34,586 nt of DNA from Candidatus Amoebophilus sp. 36-38 (GTDB lineage: Bacteria > Bacteroidota > Bacteroidia > Cytophagales > Amoebophilaceae), in contig MKUM01000106.1 of the NCBI GenBank assembly GCA_001897825.1, positions 1-34,586 on the forward strand, read 5' to 3'. Shown here piece after piece: positions 24,775 to 33,305 of the stretch. The first letter of the stretch is position 1. Each line of letters opens with the position of its first letter. Under the pieces are notes generated by a model, which saw only the letters and a program-made list of their open reading frames with translations, had not been told where the DNA came from and searched no databases. Position numbers and translations under genes: made by a program.

Positions 24775-25626
24775 ATGATGAAGGTTGTGTCAAAAACAGG
24801 AGTTAGGTTATTAATCCTAGGTACAATGATCTTGGTGGGGATTTTATACAATAAAAGGGACCTGTTTTTAGATACGGTCGTTCACAGTAATGATGGAAGT
24901 AGTTTAAAAAAAAGAATCGACTTAAATAAAATTCCACAGCATATAGCTGTAATGATGGATGGAAATGGTAGATGGGCTGCTAAACAGAGCAAGCCGCGTG
25001 TTTTTGGGCACATGAGTTCATTACAAAGTGTAGAAGAGACGATAGCAGGGTGTGTAGAATTACAGATTCCTTATTTGACACTGTTTGCATTCTCAACAGA
25101 AAATTGGGAAAGGCCGCAAGAGGAGGTAAATACGCTTATGCAACTATTTTTGAATACAGTTCGTGATAAATTAAATGATCTTTTAAAAAATAATATCAAG
25201 CTCAAGGTTATAGGGGATATAAATCGGCTGCCCCAAGATTGTCAGATAGAATTACGTAAGGCTATAGAAGCTACTCAAAATAATAAAGGGCTCGAATTAG
25301 TTGTTGCATTGAGTTACAGCGGTAGATGGGATATTGTCCAAGCTGCCAAGAGCTTAGCACATGATGTATTGAATCATAAAATCAATGTTAATGATATTAC
25401 TAATAAGTCTTTCCAACAATATTTATCTACCAAGAATGTACCTGATCCAGATTTGCTTATCAGAACAGGTGGCGATATGCGAATTAGTAATTTTTTACTT
25501 TGGCAGCTTGCCTATACCGAGCTAGTTATTGTAGAAAAATATTGGCCTGAATTTAGAAAAGAAGATTTATATAAAGCTGTTATTAACTATCAACAAAGAG
25601 ATAGAAGATTTGGCAAGATCAATTAG
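24775..25626 (+). CDS. uppS: Undecaprenyl diphosphate synthase with an N-terminal membrane helix
   Basis: This 283-residue cis-prenyltransferase makes the C55 lipid carrier for cell-wall and surface polymers. MMDGNGRWA (catalytic Asp62), LTLFAFSTENWERP, GRWDIV and LLIRTGGDMRISNFLLWQ with PEFRKEDLYKA...RDRRFG are all conserved. Two oddities stand out. The usual GHxxG after the catalytic loop reads GHMSS here (residues 78-82), so a highly conserved Gly is Ser. There is also an extra 45-residue N-terminus with a predicted membrane helix (residues 11-24), and no in-frame later Met gives the normal start. The gene lies 17 bp before bamA. Confidence 0.92.
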   Translation: MMKVVSKTGVRLLILGTMILVGILYNKRDLFLDTVVHSNDGSSLKKRIDLNKIPQHIAVMMDGNGRWAAKQSKPRVFGHMSSLQSVEETIAGCVELQIPYLTLFAFSTENWERPQEEVNTLMQLFLNTVRDKLNDLLKNNIKLKVIGDINRLPQDCQIELRKAIEATQNNKGLELVVALSYSGRWDIVQAAKSLAHDVLNHKINVNDITNKSFQQYLSTKNVPDPDLLIRTGGDMRISNFLLWQLAYTELVIVEKYWPEFRKEDLYKAVINYQQRDRRFGKIN

Positions 25627-25643
25627 AATCTTAAACTGATACG

Positions 25644-28277
25644 ATGATAAGAAAAATATTGTTTGCATTAAGTAGCGGGTTGAGCTTGGCGGTTCTATTT
25701 ACATGGAATACGCTAGCACAAACTACTACATCATCTTCTCTTGAGCTAAATTATTTAAAACCGGGTAGTTACATTCTAGAAGATATCCAAATTACAGGGA
25801 ATAAATCTTTAGAATCAGAAGCCTTATTAGCTATAAGCAGTCTAAGCGTAGGTGATACAATACAAATACCTGGACCATCTATTACGAATGCACTCGAAAA
25901 ATTATGGAATCAAAAAATAATTAAGAACGTATCTATTTACGCTTCGCAAGTTGTGGGAGATCGTATGACCTTATCGCTCCATGTGGTAGAAAGTTCTAGA
26001 TTATCTACCTATTTTTTTACAGGAATTACTAAACGAGAGGAGAAAAAATTTTCCGAAGAGTTAAACCTTATAAGAGGCAAGATTGTTACACCTAAATTAA
26101 TTAAAAGTGTAAAAGATATGCTTAAAAAAGGCTTTGTTGAAAAGGGATATAGGAATGTAGAAGTTGATGTTACTAGTGTTCCAGACCCACTTGATAACGA
26201 TTACAATCAACTGAATATTCATGTTCATAAAGGCGAAAAATTTATCATCAATAAAATTCTTATTAAGGGTAACAACCATATTAGTAGCCCGTTACTCAAA
26301 GCACAATTAGAACATTTTCAAGAGAAGCCTAGATTTACGTTGGTGAGAGATGTCTTGTATAAAATAGGCACTCTACAGCCGATCAGAAAAGGAGGTATAT
26401 TGTGGAATATGCCTGATCTTGAACAAACAATCGTATACTTAAAAACCCATTGTATACCTTTCTCATCTAAATTTATAGAACAAAAATATCAAGCCGATAA
26501 GAAACGACTTCTACAGTATTATCAGAATCAGGGGTATAGAGATGCAGCTATTGTACAAGATACGGTTTATAAAGTACGGGATGGATTGTTAAATATAGCC
26601 TTAAATATAGAAGAAGGGACCAAGTATTATATCAGGAACATCCATTGGGTAGGTAATTATATACATGATACTAGTACGCTCAATAAAATACTACATATTA
26701 GGCGAGGAGACGTGTATAATGCTACTTTATTACAACAGCGTCTTAAGTTTAATCCTATTGGAAGCGATATAAGTTCTTTGTATATGGATGATGGGTATCT
26801 ATTCTTTAGCGTAGAGCCAGTGGAAGTAGCGATAGAAGATGATCAAGTCGATTTAGAATTACGTGTACATGAAGGAACACAGGCTACAATTCAGGCAATA
26901 GATATTCGCGGTAATACGTACACACATGAAAATATAATCAGAAGAGAATTGAAAACCCTTCCGGGTGATAAATTTAGTCGGGCTAAACTTATTCGTTCGC
27001 AAAGAGAACTGGCGATGTTGAATGTATTTGATCCTAATAAAATTGATATCATTCCTTTACCTAATCCAACTAATAATACGGTAGATTTGATATACAAAGT
27101 TAAAGAAGCTCCCAATTTTAATGCCAAGGTTGGTGCTACCTGGGGGTCTGGAGCCAAATTCGGATTTTATCTGGATTTAGGAACTAACAATTTTTCTTTA
27201 AATAATATACTCCATGGTAAAGTTCCGATAGGGGATCTACAATCCCTACATATAAAGGCACAGTTTTGGGGAAAATATCATCAAGATTTTTCCTTACAGT
27301 TTGTTGAACCCTGGCTAACGGGCCAGAAACCAACTGCTTTGAGTTTAACTATTAGTAAGTCTTTTCAGCAATATGGGGAAAGTAGCAGTTCTTCTAATTC
27401 AGATCAAAAACAGAAAGTACATACAGGTTCTTTAGGTTCTTTTGAAATAAAAACCGGCTTGGGCAAACGACTTGCATGGCCAGATGATTACTTTAGCTTA
27501 AGAACTGGGATTGGATACAAGTTGTATAATTATAGAAATTACAATGTGTTAGGTAACGATACTAAACTAACTGGATTGACGCATGACCTGAATCTTGAAT
27601 TCATGTTGGAGCGAAATAGTTTAGACCAGCCCAATTATCCAATGAAAGGTAGCTTGGTTAGCCTACAAGTTAAGTTGACCCCTCCATATAGTTTGTTTTC
27701 AAAACAGCATACAAAAAAAGCGAATATACAGGAAAAAATTAAAATAACAGAATATCACCAGACGATGCTAGATATTGGGTTGTTCTATAATTTATTTGGT
27801 GATTGGGTATTGAATTTATTTGGGAATGTGGGAGCTTTAGGAAGTTATTTGCCTAAGCATGGTGTTGGACCTTTTGGAAGGTTTTCTATGGGGGGAAAAG
27901 GATTATCAGATTTTTCTCTTTTAGGGAAAGAACTTATTTCATTAAGAGGATATCCAGAAGAATATATTTTGCCTGTTGATAAAATATCTGGTTATGAGGG
28001 GGGCGTACTATTTAATAAAGTTGGATTAGAGCTACGACACCCGATTATTAAATCTACTATGTTATTCATCTATGGGTTGGTCTTTGCGGAAGCCGGTAAT
28101 ACTTGGGCTCATTATAGCGATTGGAAACTTACAGATATCAAAAAGTCTACAGGGCTAGGGCTGCGCTTTTATTTACCCCTAATAGGTTCAATCGGTTTAG
28201 ATTGGGGACATGGATTTGACAAAACTGGCGCAGATAAATTAGAAGTACATTGGTCCATTGGTGCCAGTAGCAGATAA
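25644..28277 (+). CDS. bamA: Outer-membrane assembly factor BamA
   Basis: This 877-residue protein has a signal peptide (about residues 1-26, cleavage near TLAQ). A POTRA array follows, with repeats beginning at LEDIQITGNKSLESEA, FIINKILIKGNNHIS, YIRNIHWVGNYIHD and IQAIDIRGNTYTHENI. The second half is the 16-strand barrel. The L6-type motif LRGY (R768-G769-Y770) is present. BamA inserts beta-barrel proteins into the outer membrane. The last strand ends SIGASSR rather than in Phe, which is uncommon. It lies within the series uppS-bamA-skp-PPIase-surA, and the barrel proteins at 5888 and 22714 are probable clients. Confidence 0.95.
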   Translation: MIRKILFALSSGLSLAVLFTWNTLAQTTTSSSLELNYLKPGSYILEDIQITGNKSLESEALLAISSLSVGDTIQIPGPSITNALEKLWNQKIIKNVSIYASQVVGDRMTLSLHVVESSRLSTYFFTGITKREEKKFSEELNLIRGKIVTPKLIKSVKDMLKKGFVEKGYRNVEVDVTSVPDPLDNDYNQLNIHVHKGEKFIINKILIKGNNHISSPLLKAQLEHFQEKPRFTLVRDVLYKIGTLQPIRKGGILWNMPDLEQTIVYLKTHCIPFSSKFIEQKYQADKKRLLQYYQNQGYRDAAIVQDTVYKVRDGLLNIALNIEEGTKYYIRNIHWVGNYIHDTSTLNKILHIRRGDVYNATLLQQRLKFNPIGSDISSLYMDDGYLFFSVEPVEVAIEDDQVDLELRVHEGTQATIQAIDIRGNTYTHENIIRRELKTLPGDKFSRAKLIRSQRELAMLNVFDPNKIDIIPLPNPTNNTVDLIYKVKEAPNFNAKVGATWGSGAKFGFYLDLGTNNFSLNNILHGKVPIGDLQSLHIKAQFWGKYHQDFSLQFVEPWLTGQKPTALSLTISKSFQQYGESSSSSNSDQKQKVHTGSLGSFEIKTGLGKRLAWPDDYFSLRTGIGYKLYNYRNYNVLGNDTKLTGLTHDLNLEFMLERNSLDQPNYPMKGSLVSLQVKLTPPYSLFSKQHTKKANIQEKIKITEYHQTMLDIGLFYNLFGDWVLNLFGNVGALGSYLPKHGVGPFGRFSMGGKGLSDFSLLGKELISLRGYPEEYILPVDKISGYEGGVLFNKVGLELRHPIIKSTMLFIYGLVFAEAGNTWAHYSDWKLTDIKKSTGLGLRFYLPLIGSIGLDWGHGFDKTGADKLEVHWSIGASSR

Positions 28278-28401
28278 CGTGCTTTTTTATAGGCTACTTC
28301 CCTAGTAGGTTGTATCTTTATGCACAACTGTTCTGTAATATAGTACTGAATTAAGTTGTTCTTTTTATTGCTTTATATGTAAAATTTAAATAAACTAAAT
28401 C

Positions 28402-29040
28402 ATGAAAAATAGAGTATTATTTCTTTTAATATTTTTTTTAACAATTTCTTATGTAAATGCGGCAGAAAAGCCTGTTAAAATTGGTTATGTAAATTTGAGC
28501 TATCTAATGAGCCTCTTACCAGATACTAGACAATTTGAGACGGATTATAAGGCGTTTGAAAACCAGCTTAAAAATCAATTGCAAATAAAGGCTGCAGAAT
28601 TACAAGATAAACTTCAGAGTTTTCAACAAGGTTATGCAACGATGACGGATGCTGTAAAAAATCAAAAAGAGTCAGAGCTTCAGCAGTTGCATGGTGAGTT
28701 TGAGAAACTTCAAATAGAATCCCAAAGCTCTTTGGCTAATAAACAGTTACAGCTTCTTCAGCCTATATATAACAAAATACAAAAAGCAGTACAAGAGGTA
28801 GCCAAGGAAAATAAATATACGCATGTCCTAAATGCGGATGCCGATGGTATGTCAGTAGTCTTATATGCTGAAGAAGAGTATAATATATCCAATTTAGTAC
28901 TTAAAAAATTAGGTATAGATTCTGCTAAAGCGGCAAAGGAAGCTATAGAAAAATCCATGAAAAAAACTCAGGAAACTAAAACACAAGATACAGGCAAAAA
29001 AGTGCAAGAAGCTAAAGCGACTAATAAGAAGAAGAATTAA
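28402..29040 (+). CDS. skp: Periplasmic chaperone of the Skp/OmpH family
   Basis: This 212-residue protein has a signal peptide (1-20, ending VNA) and then KIGYVNLSYLMSLLPDT, the usual OmpH-family start. A long coiled-coil follows (about residues 45-125, rich in Q, K, E, L). Skp trimers grip unfolded outer-membrane proteins on the way to BamA. The C-terminal tail from residue 185 is highly basic and low in complexity, extending beyond the standard domain. It follows bamA by 124 bp. Confidence 0.92.
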   Translation: MKNRVLFLLIFFLTISYVNAAEKPVKIGYVNLSYLMSLLPDTRQFETDYKAFENQLKNQLQIKAAELQDKLQSFQQGYATMTDAVKNQKESELQQLHGEFEKLQIESQSSLANKQLQLLQPIYNKIQKAVQEVAKENKYTHVLNADADGMSVVLYAEEEYNISNLVLKKLGIDSAKAAKEAIEKSMKKTQETKTQDTGKKVQEAKATNKKKN

Positions 29041-29145
29041 AGTACGTTTGTCGTTCCTGAGCCGTATCGTTATTTGAACGCATAGGCATCACTACAGGAA
29101 TCCAGTTTGTAGAAGAAAAATAGAACGGCGAAAAAAAATAGGGAT

Positions 29146-29198
29146 GGTGTCAGGAGCACCGGTGTCGAAAGTTTGTGTCAGGGCTCCAGCCCTGACAC
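29146..29198. repeat. Palindrome-family pair in the skp-PPIase gap
   Basis: GTGTCAGGGCT (29175-29185) and AGCCCTGACAC (29188-29198) form an 11-bp near-perfect palindrome. A worn copy, GTGTCAGGAGCACC, lies just before it (from about 29147). The 221-bp gap holds nothing else clear. It could reset or stabilise the transcript between skp and the next gene. Confidence 0.55.
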
Positions 29199-29261
29199 CA
29201 CAGGTGAGAGCAAAAAATAAAGTAGGTTGTAGATAATAAACAGGCATAAGATCAAGGTGGT

Positions 29262-30128
29262 ATGTTTTATAGAATATTCTTACTGTCTTTACTGGGACTT
29301 AAAATTAGCTGTGATAGCAAAGAAAAGCAGCCACCTTATGCCCCTAATCCGATTGCACGTGTACATAATCAATATTTATATAAACAAGATATAGCACATT
29401 TGGTACCTGCCGATACCAATCCGCAAGACAGTTTAGAATTGGTAGGGCGTTATATCCAAAATTGGTTAGCCAAACAGCTCTTAGCTAGCCAAGCAGAGGT
29501 ATACGAGAATAATCATCCTAGTGATATAGAAAAAAAGGTGGCCGAATTTCGATCTGCTTTGGTTACTCACAATTATATTCAAAAGCTGGTAAGTGAGAAG
29601 CTAAATAAACAGGTAAGTGAAGAGGGGATTATAAGTTATTATGAAACAAATCAAGATGATTTTAGGCTTAAACATAATATTGTTAAAGGTAAATTTATAA
29701 TCATACCTAAAAATGCACCCAATATTCAAAACCTTAAAAAATTAATTATTTCCACAGAAGAAGCAGATTTACTCGAGATACAAACTTATTGTTCTCAGTT
29801 TGCGAAAGACTATTCTCTAGATGAAAAAGTGTGGCTTAAATGGGATGATCTTATTACAAAAACTCCTTTTCGTAAAATTCCTGATAAAACGAGATTATTA
29901 AAAAGGACTTCTTTTACTGAGGTACAGGACCAGCTTTATCGCTATTATCTGAAAATAGATGCTTATAAGATTATAAATGATATAGCCCCATTAGAATTGG
30001 TAAAAGATCAAATAGTCAATGTCATTATTTATAAGAGAAAGATAGAGTTAATCAATCAAATTAAACAAGATATTTTAGAGCAAGCTAAAGCTAATAATGA
30101 TTATATCATTTATGAATCAACCAATTAA
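29262..30128 (+). CDS. Lipoprotein of the SurA/PPIase-like chaperone group
   Basis: This 288-residue protein has a lipoprotein signal (FYRIFLLSLLGLKISC, Cys17). The part after residue 30 (IARVHNQYLYKQDIAHLVP) and the helical segment AEFRSALVTHNYIQKLVSEK resemble SurA N-terminal chaperone modules. No clear parvulin active-site segment is visible, so it may be a chaperone without isomerase activity. The N-terminal signal predicts a lipid anchor. The next gene starts inside its last codons, which supports translational coupling. The two probably act on outer-membrane protein precursors with Skp and BamA. Confidence 0.8.
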   Translation: MFYRIFLLSLLGLKISCDSKEKQPPYAPNPIARVHNQYLYKQDIAHLVPADTNPQDSLELVGRYIQNWLAKQLLASQAEVYENNHPSDIEKKVAEFRSALVTHNYIQKLVSEKLNKQVSEEGIISYYETNQDDFRLKHNIVKGKFIIIPKNAPNIQNLKKLIISTEEADLLEIQTYCSQFAKDYSLDEKVWLKWDDLITKTPFRKIPDKTRLLKRTSFTEVQDQLYRYYLKIDAYKIINDIAPLELVKDQIVNVIIYKRKIELINQIKQDILEQAKANNDYIIYESTN

Positions 30129-31473
30129 AATATTACTAATTACAATTTGGATGTTTTTTAATCATCACAAATTATTTGCTCAAATCCCAACTCCACAACA
30201 AAGGCAATTAATAGATAAAGTGATTGCGAGTGTAGATGATGAGCCACTCTTTAGATCTGAGTTAGAAGCACAATATGCACACTATCAGCAACAGGTAGGT
30301 GTAGGAAAAGGGCCGACTAGATGTGAGATTCTTGAAAACATGATAATAAATAAAATAATGCTTGCTAATGCTGTTAAAAAAGGTATACATATTAAAGAGA
30401 AAGAGATAGCGCATTATTTTGATTATCAAATGGAAAATATTCTAAAAGATTTGGGCTCAGAAGCTCGACTTGAACAATATTTAAAGCAGGTGGTGGGTAA
30501 GAGCTTACAAGTATTTAAAGAAGAACTCAGAAAGAGTATAAAAGATCAGCTTACGATAGAAAGAATACGCAATACGATCGTTGGCGATATTACTATATCT
30601 CCTACAGAAGCAAAGACTTTTTTTAACCAACTGTCACCCAATGATATACCTTTTTACCCAGCTAGTGTAGAAGTATATCACCTGGTTATTTATCCTCCTA
30701 TAGAGCAGCAAGAAAGAGCGGCAACTCTAGCAAAATTGGAAACTTTAAAAACTCGTATCCAGGCTGGAGAGGAGTTTGGAATACTGGCCAAGCAATACTC
30801 CGAAGATATAGGTACTGCTACACATGGAGGAGAATTAGGATTTTGGCGTATAGGTGAGTTGGATCCTGTATATGAGAAAGCTGCATTGGCCCTCAAGCCA
30901 GGAGAAATATCGGCTCCTGTAGAAACAAAATTCGGATTGCATCTTATTCAGCTTATCGGGCGGCAAAAAAGTAAGTATAATACTAGACATATTTTGTTAA
31001 AGCCTATACCTTCTGAACCTAACTTGCAAGAAGCAATAAAAAAACTGAATGAGTTACGTATCCGTATATCAGAAAATCAACTTGGTTTTGAGAAAGCAGC
31101 TATCAACTACTCAGAAGATATGGATACAGCTCGGAAAGAGGGGCTTTTGACAGGTAATAATGAAGGTATACGTATGCCTGTTGATCAACTATCTCCTGAT
31201 TTATTCTTTATCATAGATAAGATGACTCCAGGTACAATTTCAGAACCCATTACTTTTACCACTTCAACCGGCAAACAGGCCGCTCGTATTGTTTACCTTA
31301 AAAATAAAATAGCTTCACATCAAGCTAATCTAGGTCAAGACCATGAAAAAATTCAACAGATGGCTTTAACTGCTAAGAAACAGAAAGCTTTAGATGAATG
31401 GATTGAATTGGTAAAAGAAAAAGCAGTTATTGAGTTGGACCCTGAGTTTAAGTCGTGCAAGGTGAAGAAGTAG
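30112..31473 (+). CDS. surA: SurA-like periplasmic peptidyl-prolyl isomerase/chaperone
   Basis: This 453-residue protein has a signal peptide (MNQPIKILLITIWMFFNHHK, cleavage near LFAQ), an N-terminal chaperone module and two parvulin (PpiC) domains (about residues 180-275 and 285-385). The first has FGILAKQYSEDIGTATHGGE and LGFWRIGELDPVYEKAALAL. The second is weaker (INYSEDMDTARKEG). I chose the ATG at 30112 because the signal then starts normally; 30097 adds only MIISF. The start overlaps the previous gene by 17 nt. SurA escorts unfolded outer-membrane proteins and isomerises their proline bonds. Confidence 0.9.
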   Translation: MNQPIKILLITIWMFFNHHKLFAQIPTPQQRQLIDKVIASVDDEPLFRSELEAQYAHYQQQVGVGKGPTRCEILENMIINKIMLANAVKKGIHIKEKEIAHYFDYQMENILKDLGSEARLEQYLKQVVGKSLQVFKEELRKSIKDQLTIERIRNTIVGDITISPTEAKTFFNQLSPNDIPFYPASVEVYHLVIYPPIEQQERAATLAKLETLKTRIQAGEEFGILAKQYSEDIGTATHGGELGFWRIGELDPVYEKAALALKPGEISAPVETKFGLHLIQLIGRQKSKYNTRHILLKPIPSEPNLQEAIKKLNELRIRISENQLGFEKAAINYSEDMDTARKEGLLTGNNEGIRMPVDQLSPDLFFIIDKMTPGTISEPITFTTSTGKQAARIVYLKNKIASHQANLGQDHEKIQQMALTAKKQKALDEWIELVKEKAVIELDPEFKSCKVKK

Positions 31474-31476
31474 GAC

Positions 31477-31625
31477 TTAAGCCTTTAAATATTGCGACTC
31501 AGTAAGTGCTGAATTAATAAGGGCTGCAGAAGCAGCCCTCATATTGTTATTACTTAAATCAAGCACCTGATTGGTATCTTGTAAGTATCACACTAATTAA
31601 ATTACTTCTTCCGCTCCTATATTTA
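31477..31625 (-). pseudogene. Decayed 3' end of the neighbouring F-box/LRR gene
   Basis: Beyond the stop of the F-box/LRR gene at 31626, a shifted frame on the same strand reads NIGAEEVI, then stops, then YLQDTNQVLDLSNNNM and AALINSALTESQYLKA, ending at a stop at 31477. This matches the LRR pattern, so the last one or two repeats were lost by a frameshift plus nonsense changes. The old coding end runs up to the surA stop. Confidence 0.6.
31521..31538. terminator. Small GC hairpin after surA
   Basis: GGGCTGC (31521-31527) and GCAGCCC (31532-31538) form a 7-bp stem with a 4-nt loop, 48 nt past the surA stop. Only a weak T-rich stretch follows. The sequence is also part of the old LRR coding region, so it may be a terminator by re-use. 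Confidence 0.35.
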
Positions 31626-32912
31626 TTAGTCAATGTTCCAAGAGTTCAAGTTAAGCGTATGGATAGTAGTGTTTAGAGAGTGTTTAAAGAACCCGCCATT
31701 GTCAACCATTAAATCAATTGTGTGAGCCTTAGTACCACCCTGTAGTCTATAACTAGCTAACAAGAGTTTTACTTCCAATCCTATTTGATTACCCAATAAA
31801 ATAAGAGTGTTAATATTTGTATCATCTAAGTGTTGAAGTAACAGGTCTATTCCTTTCACTCCTATAGAATTACATCCTAAATTAAGCACCCGAATATTAG
31901 TTCTTTGTAAATGTTGAGCTAGGGTGGTTGCTCCCGCATCTCCTATCTGGTTATTACTCAGATCAAGCGTCTCGATATTAGTTCCTTCTAAATCTAGAGC
32001 TAACCGGGTCATATCTTCATCTCCTATATTGTTATTACTTAAGTTGAGGGTGTGAATATTCGTATCTTTTAAGTAAGACCAAAATGGTTGTGGTAAACTC
32101 TTCACTTCAATCATTAACTGGTAAAAAATATAACTATTCATAGTTTCAGGTGTCAATGTAGCTAATTTACGGTCAGTAAAATCTACAGTTTTAGGTATCG
32201 TCCAACACTCTACATTAATTCTGGTTTGAAGCTTATGTTTGAGACCAATTAAATCGATGGTCCTTCTATTGCCTGTAATAAACTCATAAAAAGTGTGATT
32301 AATCCCCATGCAATTTAGTATATGAGGAGATGATACAGAAGTGAAGATCTTTTGTAATAATTCTGTTGGGAAAATTTGAAAATTTCCCCAACTCATCACT
32401 ACTTCTTCATGACACTTATCATCTCGCTCCTTTTCTTTTTCTCGCTCTTTCTCACCTTTAACTTTACGTCTTTTTTTCATATTTCCTAAGAGCTCATTCT
32501 TATCGGGACCTACATGACCTAGTTGACTAGACTCAGGGAGATGAATTTGGGTAACTTCCATTTGCTCTTTTTCACCCAAGCTAGCTGTTTCCATCACACT
32601 CATATCCTCAGCTGTATAAACAGGTAAAACCTCATCCATTCTATTAAAACTCATGGGTGAATTGTCTCCTATATTTAACTGCAACCTCTCATCTTTTTCA
32701 TAGGAAATGGTCCTATGATCTTCTTTTGCAACAAATTCTTTATCTACTGGCTGGTTAATGATAATCTGGTTGGTTGATTCTTGAATACTGTCTGTTTGTT
32801 CTTTTATGTTAGGAACAGGTGAGTCAGCGTCGACAGAGCAACTTTGTAAAAATAAACTTAATAGTGAAACCCAGAACATTAATCTTAGGCCCAATCTATA
32901 GTTTTTACTCAT
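31626..32912 (-). CDS. F-box and LRR lipoprotein, shortened at its C-terminus
   Basis: From the ATG at 32912 (428 residues) the protein has a lipoprotein signal (FLQSC, Cys25), like the gene at 18099. An upstream ATG at 32954 would bury the signal. A long polar region follows (to residue 140), then a basic stretch KKRRKVKGEKEREKEKER (146-163) resembling a nuclear localisation signal. The F-box is at about 177-215. Next comes the linker LTPETMNSYIFYQLM...LPQPFWSYL, and four clear LRRs of about 27 residues plus degenerate ones. The coding end was cut by a frameshift (see 31477-31625). It would target host SCF complexes by analogy; the nuclear idea is inference only. Confidence 0.83.
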   Translation of the reverse strand: MSKNYRLGLRLMFWVSLLSLFLQSCSVDADSPVPNIKEQTDSIQESTNQIIINQPVDKEFVAKEDHRTISYEKDERLQLNIGDNSPMSFNRMDEVLPVYTAEDMSVMETASLGEKEQMEVTQIHLPESSQLGHVGPDKNELLGNMKKRRKVKGEKEREKEKERDDKCHEEVVMSWGNFQIFPTELLQKIFTSVSSPHILNCMGINHTFYEFITGNRRTIDLIGLKHKLQTRINVECWTIPKTVDFTDRKLATLTPETMNSYIFYQLMIEVKSLPQPFWSYLKDTNIHTLNLSNNNIGDEDMTRLALDLEGTNIETLDLSNNQIGDAGATTLAQHLQRTNIRVLNLGCNSIGVKGIDLLLQHLDDTNINTLILLGNQIGLEVKLLLASYRLQGGTKAHTIDLMVDNGGFFKHSLNTTIHTLNLNSWNID

Positions 32913-32941
32913 AAAATATAATATTAAGGTTAATAATGTCA

Positions 32942-32973
32942 CAAAATTACTCATAAGCTAGCATATACGCAAA
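32942..32973 (-). promoter_or_regulatory. Predicted promoter of the shortened F-box/LRR gene
   Basis: On the minus strand TTTG (32970-32973), 20 nt, then TAATTTTG (32942-32949) matches the Bacteroidetes consensus fully. The start codon is 30 nt downstream. The spacer holds ATATGCTAGCT, shared with the gene at 18099. Confidence 0.6.
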
Positions 32974-33094
32974 TAGTTTTATGTTTCAGCTAGACTGCTA
33001 TAGTAAACAATGCACCCTTTTTGAAAAAAAGTATTTAGACCTTTCATTTATTACTGTTTTAATTGCTGTATCTCTGTTATACCTCTTGACTGTC

Positions 33095-33136
33095 ATCTCT
33101 GCCCCAATCAAATTGGGGATAAACTCTAGCAGGGAT
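33095..33136. repeat. Nested hairpin repeat, third repeat family
   Basis: An inner stem CCCCAAT/ATTGGGG (33102-33118) and outer arms ATCTCTGC/GCAGGGAT (33095-33102 and 33129-33136) flank a conserved GATAAACTC. The same arrangement occurs inside element B (2328-2368). In the rest of the gene-free stretch 32974-33305 I see no gene or other feature I can support. Confidence 0.5.
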
Positions 33137-33305
33137 CTAGTAAAAGAAAAGATGAGAAAGTAACTTTCTCACTAGCAATCGTGAAGAATTTTTTTAGCTG
33201 TTGAGCTTATAAATTAACTCTATAGCTAAAAACAACCATAATTATTCGGGACTAAATACCTAGTCTCTTAACTATATAGGCGTGAACGCTTGCAGAGAAT
33301 TAGCT

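Noticed and set aside
32981-33163. 60-codon plus-strand frame
   Set aside because: Its second half is the hairpin repeat at 33095-33136 and the rest is AT-rich upstream DNA, with no ribosome binding site or family pattern.
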